From Pseudomonas sp. dw_358 (GTDB taxonomy: Bacteria; Pseudomonadota; Gammaproteobacteria; Pseudomonadales; Pseudomonadaceae): a stretch of DNA of 64,000 nucleotides. A program made the position numbers and the translations under genes. Shown here in pieces: positions 30,590 through 40,506 of the stretch. Location: contig NZ_JAAVUX010000001.1 in NCBI RefSeq assembly GCF_018449655.1, positions 698,245 to 762,244 on the forward strand, given 5' to 3'. Every line of letters starts with the position of its first letter. Positions within the stretch are counted from its first letter, which is position 1. The notes under the pieces are model-generated. The model made no database searches, had not been told where the DNA came from, and saw only the letters and a list, made by a program, of their open reading frames with translations.

Positions 30590-31043
30590 GTTTCACGTCA
30601 TCCTTTTTCAACCAGAAATACCACCTAATACCGGCAACATTATCAGGCTGTGCGCCAACAGCGGGTGCCATTTGCACCTGATCGAGCCAATCGGCTTCGA
30701 GCTGGACGACAAACGCCTGCGCCGCGCCGGCCTCGACTACCATGAGTACGCCACCCTGCAACGCCATACCGACCTCGCCAGCTGCCTGGAAAGCCTCGGC
30801 CAGCCGCGCCTGTTCGCCTTCACCACCAAGGGCTCGCGGCCGTTTCACGACGCCAGCTTCGAGAAAGGCGATGCCTTCCTCTTCGGCCCTGAAAGCCGCG
30901 GTCTGCCCGCCGAAGTGCTGGATGCGCTGGACGGTGACCACAAGCTGCGCCTGCCCATGCGCGAAGGCTGCCGGAGCCTGAACCTGTCCAATACCGTGGC
31001 GGTGGCGGTGTATGAAGGGTGGCGGCAGTTGGGGTTTGCCTGA
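30588..31043 (+). CDS. trmL: tRNA (cytidine/uridine-2'-O-)-methyltransferase TrmL
   Basis: SPOUT-class enzyme methylating the wobble ribose of tRNA-Leu. 151 aa. Family blocks are FHVILFQPEIPPNTGNIIRLCANSG (2-26), LHLIEPIGF, LFGPESRGLPAEVL and the knot-forming MREGCRSLNLSNTVAVAVYE near the C-terminus. ATG 30588 has GGAG 6 bases upstream. Divergent from, and overlapping by two bases with, the membrane-protein gene. Confidence 0.95.
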   Translation: MFHVILFQPEIPPNTGNIIRLCANSGCHLHLIEPIGFELDDKRLRRAGLDYHEYATLQRHTDLASCLESLGQPRLFAFTTKGSRPFHDASFEKGDAFLFGPESRGLPAEVLDALDGDHKLRLPMREGCRSLNLSNTVAVAVYEGWRQLGFA

Positions 31044-31107
31044 AGGCAGGCAGCATCCATCCTGCAGGACCGACCGGTTCGGCAATGTCAGCAGCGGCTC
31101 GACAAAC

Positions 31108-31134
31108 AAAAAACGCCCCGTAGGGCGTTTTTTT
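31108..31134. terminator. Bidirectional terminator between trmL and secB
   Basis: AAAAAACGCCC, loop CGTA, GGGCGTTTTTTT. It serves the converging genes trmL (+) and secB (-). Confidence 0.92.
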
Positions 31135-31149
31135 CGAGCGACCAGACCG

Positions 31150-31629
31150 TTACTGGACGGTCGGAGCCTCGCCCGCTTCCTGCATGCGCTGCAGCTCTTG
31201 CGCATACAGGGCATCGAAGTTCACAGGGGCCAGCATCAGGGCCGGGAACGAGCCACGGGTCACCAGGCTGTCCAGGGCTTCGCGGGCGTACGGGAACAGG
31301 ATGTTCGGGCAGAACGCGCCGAGGGTGTGGCTCATGGCCCCCTCGTCGAGGTTCTTGATCAGGAAGATACCGGCCTGCTGCACTTCGGCAATGAAGGCCA
31401 CTTCTTCACCGTTCTTGACGGTTACGGACAAGGTCAGCACGACTTCGAAGAAGTCCGATTCCAGCGGCTTCTGGCGGGTGTTCAGGTCCAGGGCAACGCT
31501 GGGCTCCCATTGCTGACGGAAGATCGCCGGGCTTTTCGGCGCCTCGAACGAGACGTCGCGCACGTAGATACGCTGCAGGGAGAATTGCGGTTCGTTATCG
31601 GTGGCGCCGTTTGCGACTTGCTCGGTCAT
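31150..31629 (-). CDS. secB: Protein-export chaperone SecB
   Basis: Tetrameric cytosolic chaperone keeping precursors unfolded and passing them to SecA. 159 aa. Conserved blocks are [19 protein letters not shown] (16-34), [30 protein letters not shown] and [44 protein letters not shown] is 6 bases before ATG 31629. Third gene of a rhodanese-grxC-secB operon. Confidence 0.97.
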   Translation of the reverse strand: MTEQVANGATDNEPQFSLQRIYVRDVSFEAPKSPAIFRQQWEPSVALDLNTRQKPLESDFFEVVLTLSVTVKNGEEVAFIAEVQQAGIFLIKNLDEGAMSHTLGAFCPNILFPYAREALDSLVTRGSFPALMLAPVNFDALYAQELQRMQEAGEAPTVQ

Positions 31630-31664
31630 TGCAGATCCTTGATGACGGGACGTAGAAATAGGGT

Positions 31665-31919
31665 TCAGGCCTTGAGTAGCGCGTCGAGCTTGCCGGCGCG
31701 CTCCAGGGCAAACAAATCATCGCAGCCGCCGACATGGGTCTCGCCGATCCAGATCTGCGGCACTGAAGTACGGCCTGCCTTGCTGGACATTTCGGCGCGC
31801 AGCTGCGGCTTGCCGTCGACGCGAATCTCTTCGAAGGCGACGTTCTTGCTCTCCAACAGCGACTTGGCGCGTATGCAGTAAGGGCACCAATCGCTGGAAT
31901 ACACGACGACGTGGGACAT
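31665..31919 (-). CDS. grxC: Glutaredoxin 3
   Basis: Glutathione-dependent dithiol reductase, 84 aa. Active site CPYC at residues 12-15, cis-Pro in TSVPQIWIG and the glutathione-binding HVGGCDDL. Between the rhodanese gene (one base gap) and secB (35 bp), the common gamma-proteobacterial arrangement. Confidence 0.96.
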   Translation of the reverse strand: MSHVVVYSSDWCPYCIRAKSLLESKNVAFEEIRVDGKPQLRAEMSSKAGRTSVPQIWIGETHVGGCDDLFALERAGKLDALLKA

Positions 31920-31920
31920 G

Positions 31921-32334
31921 TCACTTTACCAATGGCAGGTTGTCAGAGCGCCAGGTGGAAACACCGCCTGACAATTTAGCGGCATTGAAGCCGGCCTTGA
32001 TCAGCGCAGCGCACGTAGTCCCCGAATGCTGGCCGATACTGTCGACGATGATCAGCGTCTTGGCCTTGTGCTTTTCCAGCTCGCCCATGCGCTCGGCGAC
32101 TTTTTCCTGGGGGATGTTCAGTGCACCGACGATGTGCCCGCTGGAATAGTCTTTCTTGGCCCGGATATCGATCACCACGCCCTGGTCTGCATTGACCAGT
32201 GCGGTCAGCTCGCGGGTGCTCAGGCTGCGGCCGCCCTTGCCCATTTCCAGGACCAGCAACAGAACCAGCAACACGGCGAAAACACCGACGAGCAGATAGT
32301 GATTTGTGGCAAATTCGATGAAGTGAGCAAGCAT
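31921..32334 (-). CDS. Membrane-anchored rhodanese-like protein without the catalytic Cys
   Basis: 137 aa. N-terminal transmembrane helix (YLLVGVFAVLLVLLLVLEMG, 13-32) and a rhodanese domain (RELTALVNADQGVVIDIRAKKDYSSGHIVGALNIP). In active rhodaneses the loop after the central strand starts with Cys (C-x4-R/S); here it reads VDSIGQHSGTT, so Ser stands where Cys is expected, and the only Cys is six residues later (TTCAAL). It may therefore be a non-catalytic member, like others of the YibN group next to grxC-secB. ATG 32334, weak ribosome site. Divergent from gpmI. Confidence 0.88.
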   Translation of the reverse strand: MLAHFIEFATNHYLLVGVFAVLLVLLLVLEMGKGGRSLSTRELTALVNADQGVVIDIRAKKDYSSGHIVGALNIPQEKVAERMGELEKHKAKTLIIVDSIGQHSGTTCAALIKAGFNAAKLSGGVSTWRSDNLPLVK

Positions 32335-32563
32335 CAGCGGGTTCCAGAGCTTAAAAATGTGGGCCAGTATACACAGCCGCCAAGGGCCGCCAAAGCCCGT
32401 CGGGCAGTCGTCATGATGGAACTGTGCCCCAGTTGCTAATGTCTGTGCAGTGAAATCCGTTTTCCGGGCCCTGGCCTTCCTTCCAGACGCAAAGTCGGTT
32501 GCTTGCAACCGGTGCCAATGCCCTAAAATGCACCTCTACCTTGAACAACAACGAGTGGGATCC

Positions 32564-34099
32564 ATGACTACCACGCCTAAACCTTTGGTACTGATTATCC
32601 TGGACGGTTTCGGCCACAGCGATAGCCATGAATACAACGCCGTCTACTCGGCGAAGATGCCGGTGTTCGACCGCCTGCTGGCCAACCAGCCCAACGGGCT
32701 GATTTCCGGCTCCGGCATGGACGTCGGCCTGCCGGACGGGCAGATGGGCAACTCCGAGGTCGGCCACATGAACCTCGGTGCCGGGCGCGTGGTGTATCAG
32801 GATTTCACTCGCGTCACCAAGTCCATCCGCGACGGCGACTTTTTCAGCAACCCGACCCTCTGCGCCGCCGTCGACAAGGCGGTCAGCGCCGGCAAGGCCG
32901 TGCATATCATGGGTCTGCTGTCCGACGGTGGCGTGCACAGCCACCAGGACCACCTGGTGGCCATGGCTGAACTGGCCGCCAAACAAGGCGCAGAGAAGAT
33001 TTACCTGCACGCCTTCCTCGATGGCCGCGACACGCCACCGCGCAGCGCCAAGGCTTCCCTCGAACTGATGGACGCTACCTTCGCCCGCCTGGGCAAGGGC
33101 CGCACCGCCAGCCTGATCGGCCGCTATTTCGCCATGGACCGCGATAACCGCTGGGACCGCGTGGCCGCCGCCTACAACCTGATCGTCGATGGCGAGGCCT
33201 TGTTTCATAGCGCCAGCGCCGTGGAAGGCCTCGACGCGGCCTACGCACGGGACGAGAACGACGAATTCGTCAAAGCCACCGCCATCGGCGAATCGGTCAA
33301 GGTCGAAGACGGCGACGCCGTGGTGTTCATGAACTTCCGCGCCGACCGCGCCCGGGAAATCACCCGGCCCTTCGTCGAAGACGGCTTCAAGGAATTCGAA
33401 CGCAAGCGCCAACCCAAGCTGGCCGGCTACGTCGGCCTGACTCAGTATTCGGCCAACATTCCGGCACCCGCCGCATTTGCCGCCGGCAGTCTGCACAACG
33501 TGCTGGGCGAATACCTGGCCAACAACGGCAAGACTCAGCTGCGTATCGCCGAAACCGAAAAATACGCCCACGTGACCTTCTTCTTCTCCGGCGGCCGCGA
33601 AGAACCGTTCAAAGGCGAAGAACGCATTCTGATCCCGTCGCCCAAGGTCGCCACCTATGACCTGCAGCCGGAAATGAGCGCGCCGGAAGTCACCGACAAG
33701 ATCGTCGATGCCATCGAGCACCAGCGTTTCGACGTGATCGTGGTCAACTACGCCAACGGCGACATGGTCGGCCACAGCGGCATCTTCGATGCGGCGGTCA
33801 AGGCCGTCCAGTGCCTGGACCAATGCGTCGGCCGTATCGTCGAAGCCCTCGACAAGGTCGGCGGCGAAGCGCTGATCACCGCCGACCACGGCAACGTCGA
33901 GAAAATGGAAGACAAGGAAACCGGCCAGGCGCACACCGCTCACACCACCGAGCCAGTACCCTTCGTCTATGTCGGCAAACGCCCGCTCAAAGTCCGCGAG
34001 GGCGGCGTGCTGGCCGACGTGGCGCCCACCATGCTGTACCTGCTGGGCATGGAGAAGCCGCAAGAGATGACCGGCCACTCGATCCTCGTCGAGGGCTGA
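32564..34099 (+). CDS. gpmI: 2,3-bisphosphoglycerate-independent phosphoglycerate mutase
   Basis: Glycolytic/gluconeogenic interconversion of 3- and 2-phosphoglycerate via a phosphoserine; two Mn2+. 511 aa, alkaline-phosphatase superfamily. First metal Asp in [17 protein letters not shown]; phospho-Ser in [18 protein letters not shown] (near 63); [53 protein letters not shown] and [12 protein letters not shown] complete the sites. ATG 32564 has GGGA 3 bases upstream. Confidence 0.97.
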   Translation: MTTTPKPLVLIILDGFGHSDSHEYNAVYSAKMPVFDRLLANQPNGLISGSGMDVGLPDGQMGNSEVGHMNLGAGRVVYQDFTRVTKSIRDGDFFSNPTLCAAVDKAVSAGKAVHIMGLLSDGGVHSHQDHLVAMAELAAKQGAEKIYLHAFLDGRDTPPRSAKASLELMDATFARLGKGRTASLIGRYFAMDRDNRWDRVAAAYNLIVDGEALFHSASAVEGLDAAYARDENDEFVKATAIGESVKVEDGDAVVFMNFRADRAREITRPFVEDGFKEFERKRQPKLAGYVGLTQYSANIPAPAAFAAGSLHNVLGEYLANNGKTQLRIAETEKYAHVTFFFSGGREEPFKGEERILIPSPKVATYDLQPEMSAPEVTDKIVDAIEHQRFDVIVVNYANGDMVGHSGIFDAAVKAVQCLDQCVGRIVEALDKVGGEALITADHGNVEKMEDKETGQAHTAHTTEPVPFVYVGKRPLKVREGGVLADVAPTMLYLLGMEKPQEMTGHSILVEG

Positions 34100-34117
34100 T
34101 CACCGGTTTTTCACCCG

Positions 34118-34154
34118 ACGCCTTGCAGCCCAAGGGCTCCAAGGCGTTTTTTTT
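34118..34154 (+). terminator. Rho-independent terminator of gpmI
   Basis: CGCCTTG and CAAGGCG form a stem around a 14-base loop followed by eight T, 19 bases after the gpmI stop. Confidence 0.85.
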
Positions 34155-34220
34155 GCCACGCGTGGCGGGCATACTAGGGTCTCCCTAGGCTCGTACTTTC
34201 CTCTGGTGCACATCACCCTC

Positions 34221-35534
34221 ATGCTTCGCGTCCTGATATTCCTGACCTCGTTCTGCCTGCTGAGCACGGCCTTTGCCGATGATCGAGCGCAAACCCAGCA
34301 ACAGCTGGACGCTACGCGCAAGGACATCGCCGATCTGCAAAAGACCATGAGTCAGCTGCAAGAACAAAAATCCGGCGTGCAGAAAGATCTGCGCACAACA
34401 GAAACCGAAATGGGCAAGCTGGAGAAGCAGGTGGAGGCCCTGCAAAAAGAACTAAAAAAGACTGAAAGCGAGCTGGAGCGGCTCAATGGCGAAAAAACCA
34501 GGCTCCAGAGCGCTCGCGTCGAACAGCAGCGTCTGATTGCCATTCAGGCGCGTGCGGCCTACCAGAGTGGTCGCCAGGAATATCTGAAACTGCTGCTCAA
34601 CCAGCAGAACCCGGAGAAGTTTGCGCGCACCCTCACTTATTACGATTACCTGAGCCAGGCGCGCCTGACGCAGTTGAAGAATTTCAATCAGACCCTGAGC
34701 CAGTTGGCCGAAGTCGAGCGCCAAAGCCAGTTGCAACAAGCCCAGCTGCTGGTGCAGCAAGGCAACCTCGACGACCAGCGCGCCCAGCTTGACCAGGTGC
34801 GCAAGGACCGTCAGGCCGCCCTGGCCAAGCTCAACGATCAATACAAGGAGCGCGACCAGAAGCTGCAGGCGCGCCAGCAAGACCAGGCTGACTTGGCCAA
34901 GGTCCTCAAGACCATCGAGGAAACCCTCGCCCGCCAGGCCCGCGAAGCCGAAGAGGCCCGTCAGAAAGCCCTGCTGGCCGAGCAGGAAGCGCAAAAGCAA
35001 CGCGACCGCGACGCCCAGGCACGCGCCCAGGCCAAGGCCGACGCCAGCAAGCCTGATGACGACATGCCCGCGCCGAAACGTCCAAAATCGCCCCTTGGCG
35101 CGGTAGTTTCCAGCAGCGGCGAGACCTTCGGCGGTGCATTCTCCGAAGCCCGGGGAAAACTTCCATGGCCTGTCGATGGTCGATTGTTGGCGCGTTTCGG
35201 CGAAACCCGTGGTGACGACGAACGCACCAAGTGGGATGGCGTGATGATCGGCGCATCGGCCGGCAGCGCGGTACACGCCATCCATGGTGGACGCGTGGTA
35301 TTTGCCGACTGGTTGCGCGGCGCCGGACTTCTGGTCATTCTCGACCATGGCAATGGCTACCTCAGTCTTTATGGACACAATCAGACGCTGCTCAAGAGCG
35401 CGGGGGATGTGGTCAAGGCCGGCGAAACCATTTCGACAGTCGGCACCAGCGGCGGGCAGGAAACCCCGGCGCTGTATTTCGCGATTCGTCAGCAAGGCAA
35501 ACCCACCGACCCTGCTCAGTGGTGCCACGGCTGA
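34221..35534 (+). CDS. EnvC-like murein hydrolase activator (degenerate LytM)
   Basis: Periplasmic activator of septal amidases. 437 aa from ATG 34221 (a GTG at 34206 is an alternative; neither has a clear ribosome site). Signal peptide LRVLIFLTSFCLLSTAFA, then long coiled coil (about 20-265, repeated QxxLxxxRKDI..LEKQVEALQKELKK), a charged linker and a C-terminal LytM/M23 domain (WDGVMIGASAGSAVHAIHGGRVVFADWL...DHGNGYLSLYGHN). The first metal motif HxxxD of active M23 enzymes is absent (KWDGVMIG), as in E. coli EnvC, so it should activate rather than cut. Upstream of ctpA and the deacetylase gene, the usual cell-wall cluster. Confidence 0.92.
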   Translation: MLRVLIFLTSFCLLSTAFADDRAQTQQQLDATRKDIADLQKTMSQLQEQKSGVQKDLRTTETEMGKLEKQVEALQKELKKTESELERLNGEKTRLQSARVEQQRLIAIQARAAYQSGRQEYLKLLLNQQNPEKFARTLTYYDYLSQARLTQLKNFNQTLSQLAEVERQSQLQQAQLLVQQGNLDDQRAQLDQVRKDRQAALAKLNDQYKERDQKLQARQQDQADLAKVLKTIEETLARQAREAEEARQKALLAEQEAQKQRDRDAQARAQAKADASKPDDDMPAPKRPKSPLGAVVSSSGETFGGAFSEARGKLPWPVDGRLLARFGETRGDDERTKWDGVMIGASAGSAVHAIHGGRVVFADWLRGAGLLVILDHGNGYLSLYGHNQTLLKSAGDVVKAGETISTVGTSGGQETPALYFAIRQQGKPTDPAQWCHG

Positions 35535-35630
35535 CACGCAAACCAGAACAATGGCGTCGTGATGACGCCGACATGCTCCGGCTCCAGGCTTGCGCACGGA
35601 ACGGTAGAACACAGGATTAGGAGTTTGTTA

Positions 35631-37004
35631 ATGCCGCATCTGTCACGCCTCACCTCGCTGGCCCTGACTATCGCCGTGATCATCGGCGCTCCACTGGCCT
35701 TTGCGGCCGACCCTGTCGCGCCCACCGCACCTGCGGCCAGCCCGGCTTCGCCTGGTGCGGTCGTCAATACCCCTGCGCCTGCCGCCGCGCCGGCCGACAA
35801 GGCGCCGCTGCCCTTGGAAGAGCTGCGCACCTTCGCCGAGGTGATGGACCGGATCAAGGCGGCCTACGTCGAGCCGGTAGACGACAAGACCCTGCTGGAA
35901 AATGCCATCAAGGGCATGCTCAGCAACCTCGACCCGCACTCGGCCTACCTGGGTCCTGAAGATTTCCAGGAGTTGCAGGAAAGCACCAGCGGCGAATTCG
36001 GCGGCCTGGGCATCGAAGTCGGGGTGGAAGATGGCACCATCAAAGTGGTCTCGCCCATCGACGACACGCCAGCCTCCAAGGCAGGCATCCAGGCCGGCGA
36101 CCTGATCGTCAAGATCAACGGCCAGCCGACCCGAGGCCAGACCATGACCGAGGCCGTCGACCGCATGCGCGGCAAGATCGGCGAGAAGATCACCCTGACC
36201 CTGGTCCGCGATGGCGGTGCGCCGTTCGACGTGACCGTGGCTCGCGCCGTCATCCAGGTCAAGAGCGTGAAAGCCCAGCTGCTGGAAAACGGCTATGGCT
36301 ACATTCGCATCACCCAGTTCCAGGTCAAGACCGGCGAGGAAGTTTCCAAGGCCTTGGCCAAGCTGCGCAAAGATAACGGCAAGAAGCTCAACGGCTTGAT
36401 CCTCGACCTGCGCAACAACCCCGGTGGCGTGTTGCAGGCAGCGGTGGAAGTGGTGGACCACTTCATCAGCAGCGGCCTGATCGTGTACACCAAAGGGCGC
36501 ATGGCCAACTCCGAGCTGCGCTTCTCCGCTACCGGGCACGACGAAAGCGAAAACGTGCCCTTGGTGGTGTTGATCAACGGCGGCAGCGCCTCGGCGTCGG
36601 AAATCGTCGCGGGCGCCTTGCAGGACCACAAGCGCGGCGTGCTGATGGGCACTGACAGCTTCGGCAAGGGTTCGGTGCAAACCGTGCTGCCGCTGAACGG
36701 CGACCGCGCGCTGAAAATCACGACTGCGCTGTACTACACGCCCAACGGCCGTTCCATTCAGGCCCAGGGCATCGTGCCGGACGTGGAAGTCCGCCAGGGC
36801 AAGCTGACATCGGACGTGGATTCGGACAACTTCAAGGAAGCCGACTTGCAGGGCCACCTGGGCAACGGCAACGGCGGCGCCGACCGTCCGACCGGCTCGG
36901 CGCCGGCAGCGGGCAGCAAAAAGGCGCGTCCTCAGGACGACGACTTCCAGTTGAGCCAGGCACTGTCCTTGCTCAAAGGCCTGAGCGTGACGCGCGGCAA
37001 CTGA
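35631..37004 (+). CDS. ctpA: Carboxy-terminal processing protease CtpA (S41)
   Basis: Periplasmic tail-specific serine protease; in pseudomonads it degrades murein endopeptidases. 457 aa: signal peptide to about residue 25, Ala/Pro-rich linker, PDZ domain (about 115-195, GGLGIEVGVEDGTIKVV), and catalytic domain with Ser in GGSASASEIVAGAL (318-330) and Lys346 in SFGKGSVQT. The C-terminal tail is Gly/Asp rich. AGGAG lies 7 bases before ATG 35631. One base separates it from the next gene. Confidence 0.96.
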   Translation: MPHLSRLTSLALTIAVIIGAPLAFAADPVAPTAPAASPASPGAVVNTPAPAAAPADKAPLPLEELRTFAEVMDRIKAAYVEPVDDKTLLENAIKGMLSNLDPHSAYLGPEDFQELQESTSGEFGGLGIEVGVEDGTIKVVSPIDDTPASKAGIQAGDLIVKINGQPTRGQTMTEAVDRMRGKIGEKITLTLVRDGGAPFDVTVARAVIQVKSVKAQLLENGYGYIRITQFQVKTGEEVSKALAKLRKDNGKKLNGLILDLRNNPGGVLQAAVEVVDHFISSGLIVYTKGRMANSELRFSATGHDESENVPLVVLINGGSASASEIVAGALQDHKRGVLMGTDSFGKGSVQTVLPLNGDRALKITTALYYTPNGRSIQAQGIVPDVEVRQGKLTSDVDSDNFKEADLQGHLGNGNGGADRPTGSAPAAGSKKARPQDDDFQLSQALSLLKGLSVTRGN

Positions 37005-37005
37005 C

Positions 37006-37779
37006 ATGCGCGCGCTACTGCTTGCGCTGTTGTTGATGGGCCTGACGACGACCGCACACGCGGCGCCGTCAGGGTCGGCTTATTTCACCCTGATCATCGA
37101 CGACCTGGGGCAGAACTTGCCTCGGGATCGCCGCGCCCTGGACTTGCCGGGGCCGGTCACGCTCGCGGTGATGCCGGATACGCCCCACGCCGCCGAGTTC
37201 GCCGGCGAAGCCAACAAGGCCGGCAAGACGGTGATCATCCATATGCCCATGGACCCCGCCACCGGTCCGTTCGCCTGGCACCCGGACCTGCCCCAGGCCG
37301 AGTTGCAGGCCCGCCTGGAGGCCGCGATCAAGGCGGTACCCTACGCCGTCGGTCTGAACAACCATGAAGGCAGCCGCATGACCTCCCGGCCTGACGCCAT
37401 GGGTTGGTTGATGGCGTCCTTGCAAGCCCACGATCTGTTCTTTGTCGACAGCCGCACCAGCCCGAAAACGGTCGGCGCGGCCAAAGCCCAGGCAGCGGGC
37501 GTGCCCAGTGTTTCGCGGGATGTGTTTCTCGATGACGTGCGCACGCCGGAAGCGGTGGCCAAACAGCTGCAAACGGCCATTAGCATCGCTCGCAAACATG
37601 GCTCGGTGGTGGTAATTGGGCATCCCTATCCGGTGACGCTGGACCTGCTGGAGAAGCAATTGCCGGGGCTCAAAGCCCAAGGCGTCGACTGGATATCGAT
37701 TCAGCAGATGATCGCCGAGCGCGGCAATCGGGCGACGGCGGCCCATGGGAAGGATGGAGAATACCCGGCCAGCCCTTGA
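37006..37779 (+). CDS. Divergent polysaccharide deacetylase family protein
   Basis: 257 aa secreted protein of the DUF610/YibQ group: signal peptide MRALLLALLLMGLTTTAHA, then FTLIIDDLGQNLPRDRRALDLPGPVTLAVMPDTPHA, a deacetylase-like barrel with Asp-Asp motif, HMPMDP, GLNNHEGSRMTS and VVVIGHPYPVT. Starts one base after the ctpA stop, so the two are co-translated; role in envelope maintenance is inferred from this link. Confidence 0.9.
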   Translation: MRALLLALLLMGLTTTAHAAPSGSAYFTLIIDDLGQNLPRDRRALDLPGPVTLAVMPDTPHAAEFAGEANKAGKTVIIHMPMDPATGPFAWHPDLPQAELQARLEAAIKAVPYAVGLNNHEGSRMTSRPDAMGWLMASLQAHDLFFVDSRTSPKTVGAAKAQAAGVPSVSRDVFLDDVRTPEAVAKQLQTAISIARKHGSVVVIGHPYPVTLDLLEKQLPGLKAQGVDWISIQQMIAERGNRATAAHGKDGEYPASP

Positions 37780-37827
37780 GGCCAGCTCAATCATCTGCAC
37801 CCACGCGCTCTGGGGGCGGCGGCGCGA

Positions 37828-38589
37828 TTACAAATACTTCGCCATCACCTGATCCACAAATCCATCCGCACGCATGGCATCCAGTGCCTTCTGCAAGCGG
37901 GTAACCACCTCGTCCGGGGTGTCCTTGTTGATGGCCAGGTACAGCTGATCACTGTTGAACCGCAGCACAGTCTTGAGGTGCCCTACGCCTTCGAGCCTGG
38001 CCAGGTAACGCCCTGACGGGTCGCCGGTGGCCCACAGGTCAATCTCGCCGCTTTGCAGCTTCTTTGCGTTGTCCTGGTCGCGCAGGGCAACCACCGGTTC
38101 GAAACCCTTGGCGGCCAAGGTCACGGCAATGACGTCGCCCTTGTAGGCGCCGATCTTCTTGTGCCGCGCCTGTTCCAGATTGTCCAGAGTCAGCTTGCTG
38201 TCGTCCCGCGCCAGCATGATCCAGTCATCCGGCCCGATAGGCCCGACCCATTTGAACGCGCTTTCACGCTCGGCATTGCGCGCCGTGACGAACACACCGC
38301 AGTTGGGGTTTTGCAGAGCCAGCTTGTAGATACGATCCCAGGGGAAGCGCAGGGTCATGTTGTAGGCAATGCCGGCGCGCTTGAACATTTCGCGTACGAT
38401 ATCGGCAGCGATGCCACTGATATTTTCTTCCTGAGCGAAGTTCTTGCCCCCCGCCGCCATGTTGTAGGGCGGGAAGTTTTCGGTAAGCAGCACCATCGAA
38501 TAATCGGCAGGCACCTCGGCAGCCTGGGTGCCACCGGCGATGCTCAGGCACAAGCTTGCCATACTGGCCAACAACAAGCGCTTCAACAT
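37828..38589 (-). CDS. Periplasmic substrate-binding protein (SBP_bac_3 type)
   Basis: 253 aa. Signal peptide MLKRLLLASMASLCLSIAGGTQAA, then an amino-acid-type binding fold (MVLLTENFPPYNMAA, GIAADIVREMFKRAGIAYNMTLRFPWDRIYKLA, IGAYKGDVIAVTL). Ligand unknown. ATG 38589 was chosen since GGAGG sits 8 bases upstream. No ABC permease or ATPase accompanies it; it lies 106 bp downstream of hisF on the same strand. Confidence 0.88.
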   Translation of the reverse strand: MLKRLLLASMASLCLSIAGGTQAAEVPADYSMVLLTENFPPYNMAAGGKNFAQEENISGIAADIVREMFKRAGIAYNMTLRFPWDRIYKLALQNPNCGVFVTARNAERESAFKWVGPIGPDDWIMLARDDSKLTLDNLEQARHKKIGAYKGDVIAVTLAAKGFEPVVALRDQDNAKKLQSGEIDLWATGDPSGRYLARLEGVGHLKTVLRFNSDQLYLAINKDTPDEVVTRLQKALDAMRADGFVDQVMAKYL

Positions 38590-38695
38590 GGGCTTCGCCT
38601 CCATAACAGTCATGGAACCAAGCTTGCACAGGCTGCTGGCCAGAGTCCAGCAAAACATCAAGGCACTATGCCATCATCTTGACGGACAAACGTCT

Positions 38696-39466
38696 TTAAC
38701 GCACCACGATCCCCTGATGCGCCATGAACGCCTTGGCTTCAGGGACCGTGTAATCGCCAAAATGGAAAATACTCGCCGCCAGCACCGCGCTGGCGCCACC
38801 CTGCAGCACGCCGTCGGCCAGATGCTGCAAGTTACCGACACCACCCGACGCAATCACCGGGATACCCAGAGCATCGCTGATGGCGCGGGTCACACCCAGG
38901 TCGAAGCCGTTCTTCATGCCGTCCTGGTCCATGCTGGTGAGCAGGATCTCACCAGCGCCCAGGCCTTCCATCTTCATCGCCCACTGCACGGCGTCCAGCC
39001 CGGTAGGCTTGCGCCCGCCGTGGGTGAAAATCTCCCAGCGCGGCGTCTCGCCCGGCCCGGACACCTTCTTCGCATCGATGGCCACGACGATGCATTGGGA
39101 GCCGAAACGGGCAGCGGCCTCGCCGACAAACTCGGGGTTGAACACTGCGGCCGTGTTGATCGAGACCTTGTCGGCGCCGGCGTTGAGCAGGTTGCGGATG
39201 TCCTGCACGGTGCGCACGCCGCCGCCTACGGTCAGCGGGATGAACACTTGGCTGGCCATGCGCTCGACGGTGTGCAACGTGGTGTCACGGCCATCGACGC
39301 TGGCGGTAATGTCGAGAAAGGTGATTTCGTCGGCACCCTGCTCGTCGTAACGCCGGGCAATTTCTACCGGGTCGCCGGCGTCGCGGATGTTCTCGAACTT
39401 TACGCCCTTGACCACACGGCCGTTGTCCACGTCCAGGCAAGGGATGATGCGTTTAGCCAGCGCCAT
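38696..39466 (-). CDS. hisF: Imidazole glycerol phosphate synthase subunit HisF
   Basis: Cyclase subunit: uses ammonia from HisH to form imidazole glycerol phosphate and AICAR from PRFAR. 256 aa (beta-alpha)8 barrel. Catalytic Asp residues in [13 protein letters not shown] (Asp11) and [15 protein letters not shown]; phosphate loops in GGGVRTVQD and [13 protein letters not shown] 39466, 10 bp after hisA. Confidence 0.97.
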   Translation of the reverse strand: MALAKRIIPCLDVDNGRVVKGVKFENIRDAGDPVEIARRYDEQGADEITFLDITASVDGRDTTLHTVERMASQVFIPLTVGGGVRTVQDIRNLLNAGADKVSINTAAVFNPEFVGEAAARFGSQCIVVAIDAKKVSGPGETPRWEIFTHGGRKPTGLDAVQWAMKMEGLGAGEILLTSMDQDGMKNGFDLGVTRAISDALGIPVIASGGVGNLQHLADGVLQGGASAVLAASIFHFGDYTVPEAKAFMAHQGIVVR

Positions 39467-39476
39467 GCTCGGTTCC

Positions 39477-40214
39477 TCAGCCTTTGTAAGCGTCGCATAA
39501 AGCCTGAGCTTCGGCGACGTCCAGGGTGCCTTCATAGATAGCTCGGCCGGTGATTGCGCCGATGATGCCCGGGGCCTTGGCATCGAGCAGGGCCTTGATG
39601 TCGCCCAGATTGTGGATGCCGCCGGAGGCGATCACCGGAATGCGCGTGGCCGCAGCCAGAGCGGCGGTGAAAGGCACGTTGCAGCCCTGCATCATGCCGT
39701 CCTTGGCGATGTCGGTGTAGACGATGGCACTGACGCCATCGGCCTCGAAGCGCTTGGCGAGGTCAATGACCTGCACCGAGCTGACTTCGGCCCAGCCGTC
39801 GGTGGCGACGAAACCGTCCTTGGCGTCGAGGCCGACAATGACCTTGCCCGGAAAGGCGCGGCAGGCTTCGGCGACAAATTCAGGCTGTTTGACCGCCTTG
39901 GTGCCGATGATGACGTAGCTGACGCCCGCCTTGACGTAGTGCTCGATGGTTTCCAGCGAGCGAATCCCGCCGCCGATCTGGATCGGCAGGTGCGGATAGC
40001 GTTTGGCGATGGCGGTGACCACTTCACCGTTGACCGGCTGGCCTTCGAACGCACCGTTGAGGTCGACCAGGTGCAGGCGCCGGCAACCGCCATCCACCCA
40101 CTTGGCGGCCATGCTCACTGGGTCATCGGAAAACACCGTCGAGTCTTCCATACGGCCTTGGCGCAGACGCACGCAAGCGCCGTCCTTGAGATCGATAGCG
40201 GGGATAATCAGCAT
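39477..40214 (-). CDS. hisA: ProFAR isomerase HisA
   Basis: Isomerises ProFAR to PRFAR in histidine synthesis. 245 aa barrel: catalytic Asp in [15 protein letters not shown] (Asp8) and [12 protein letters not shown] (Asp near 129), phosphate sites in [12 protein letters not shown] and [10 protein letters not shown]. Between DUF2164 gene (upstream) and hisF. Confidence 0.97.
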   Translation of the reverse strand: MLIIPAIDLKDGACVRLRQGRMEDSTVFSDDPVSMAAKWVDGGCRRLHLVDLNGAFEGQPVNGEVVTAIAKRYPHLPIQIGGGIRSLETIEHYVKAGVSYVIIGTKAVKQPEFVAEACRAFPGKVIVGLDAKDGFVATDGWAEVSSVQVIDLAKRFEADGVSAIVYTDIAKDGMMQGCNVPFTAALAAATRIPVIASGGIHNLGDIKALLDAKAPGIIGAITGRAIYEGTLDVAEAQALCDAYKG

Positions 40215-40251
40215 CGTTGAAACCTGTCGAATTCAGTCAGCGTGGCTCGAG

Positions 40252-40506
40252 TCAGTCTTTCTCGAGGGCCCAGAGGTCACTTTCGATGCTCTCGAAACGC
40301 TCCTTGAGGTGCGCTTGAACATCGAAGATCGCCCGATTGTAGTAGTGCGGCGCGATTTCGCGGGTGAACAGCTCGAGCACTTCCAGGGCTTCGAAAGAAC
40401 CCAGGTCGAGGTCGAAACGATCAGCCATGAAGCGCTTGATCTTGTGTGCCGCTTCGCTTTCCTGCTCGCTGGTGAGCGTCAGGATCGGCGGCTTGGCCTT
40501 GGCCAT
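40252..40506 (-). CDS. DUF2164 family small protein
   Basis: 84 aa, acidic and helical, no Cys cluster or membrane segment. Starts [47 protein letters not shown] is the recognisable family block. Its ATG shares one base with the hisH stop (TAATG), so it is co-translated with hisH inside the histidine operon. Function unknown. Confidence 0.87.
   Translation of the reverse strand: MAKAKPPILTLTSEQESEAAHKIKRFMADRFDLDLGSFEALEVLELFTREIAPHYYNRAIFDVQAHLKERFESIESDLWALEKD

Noticed and set aside
32411..34078. 555-codon minus-strand frame opposite gpmI
   Set aside because: Shadow frame; gpmI on the plus strand is unmistakable.
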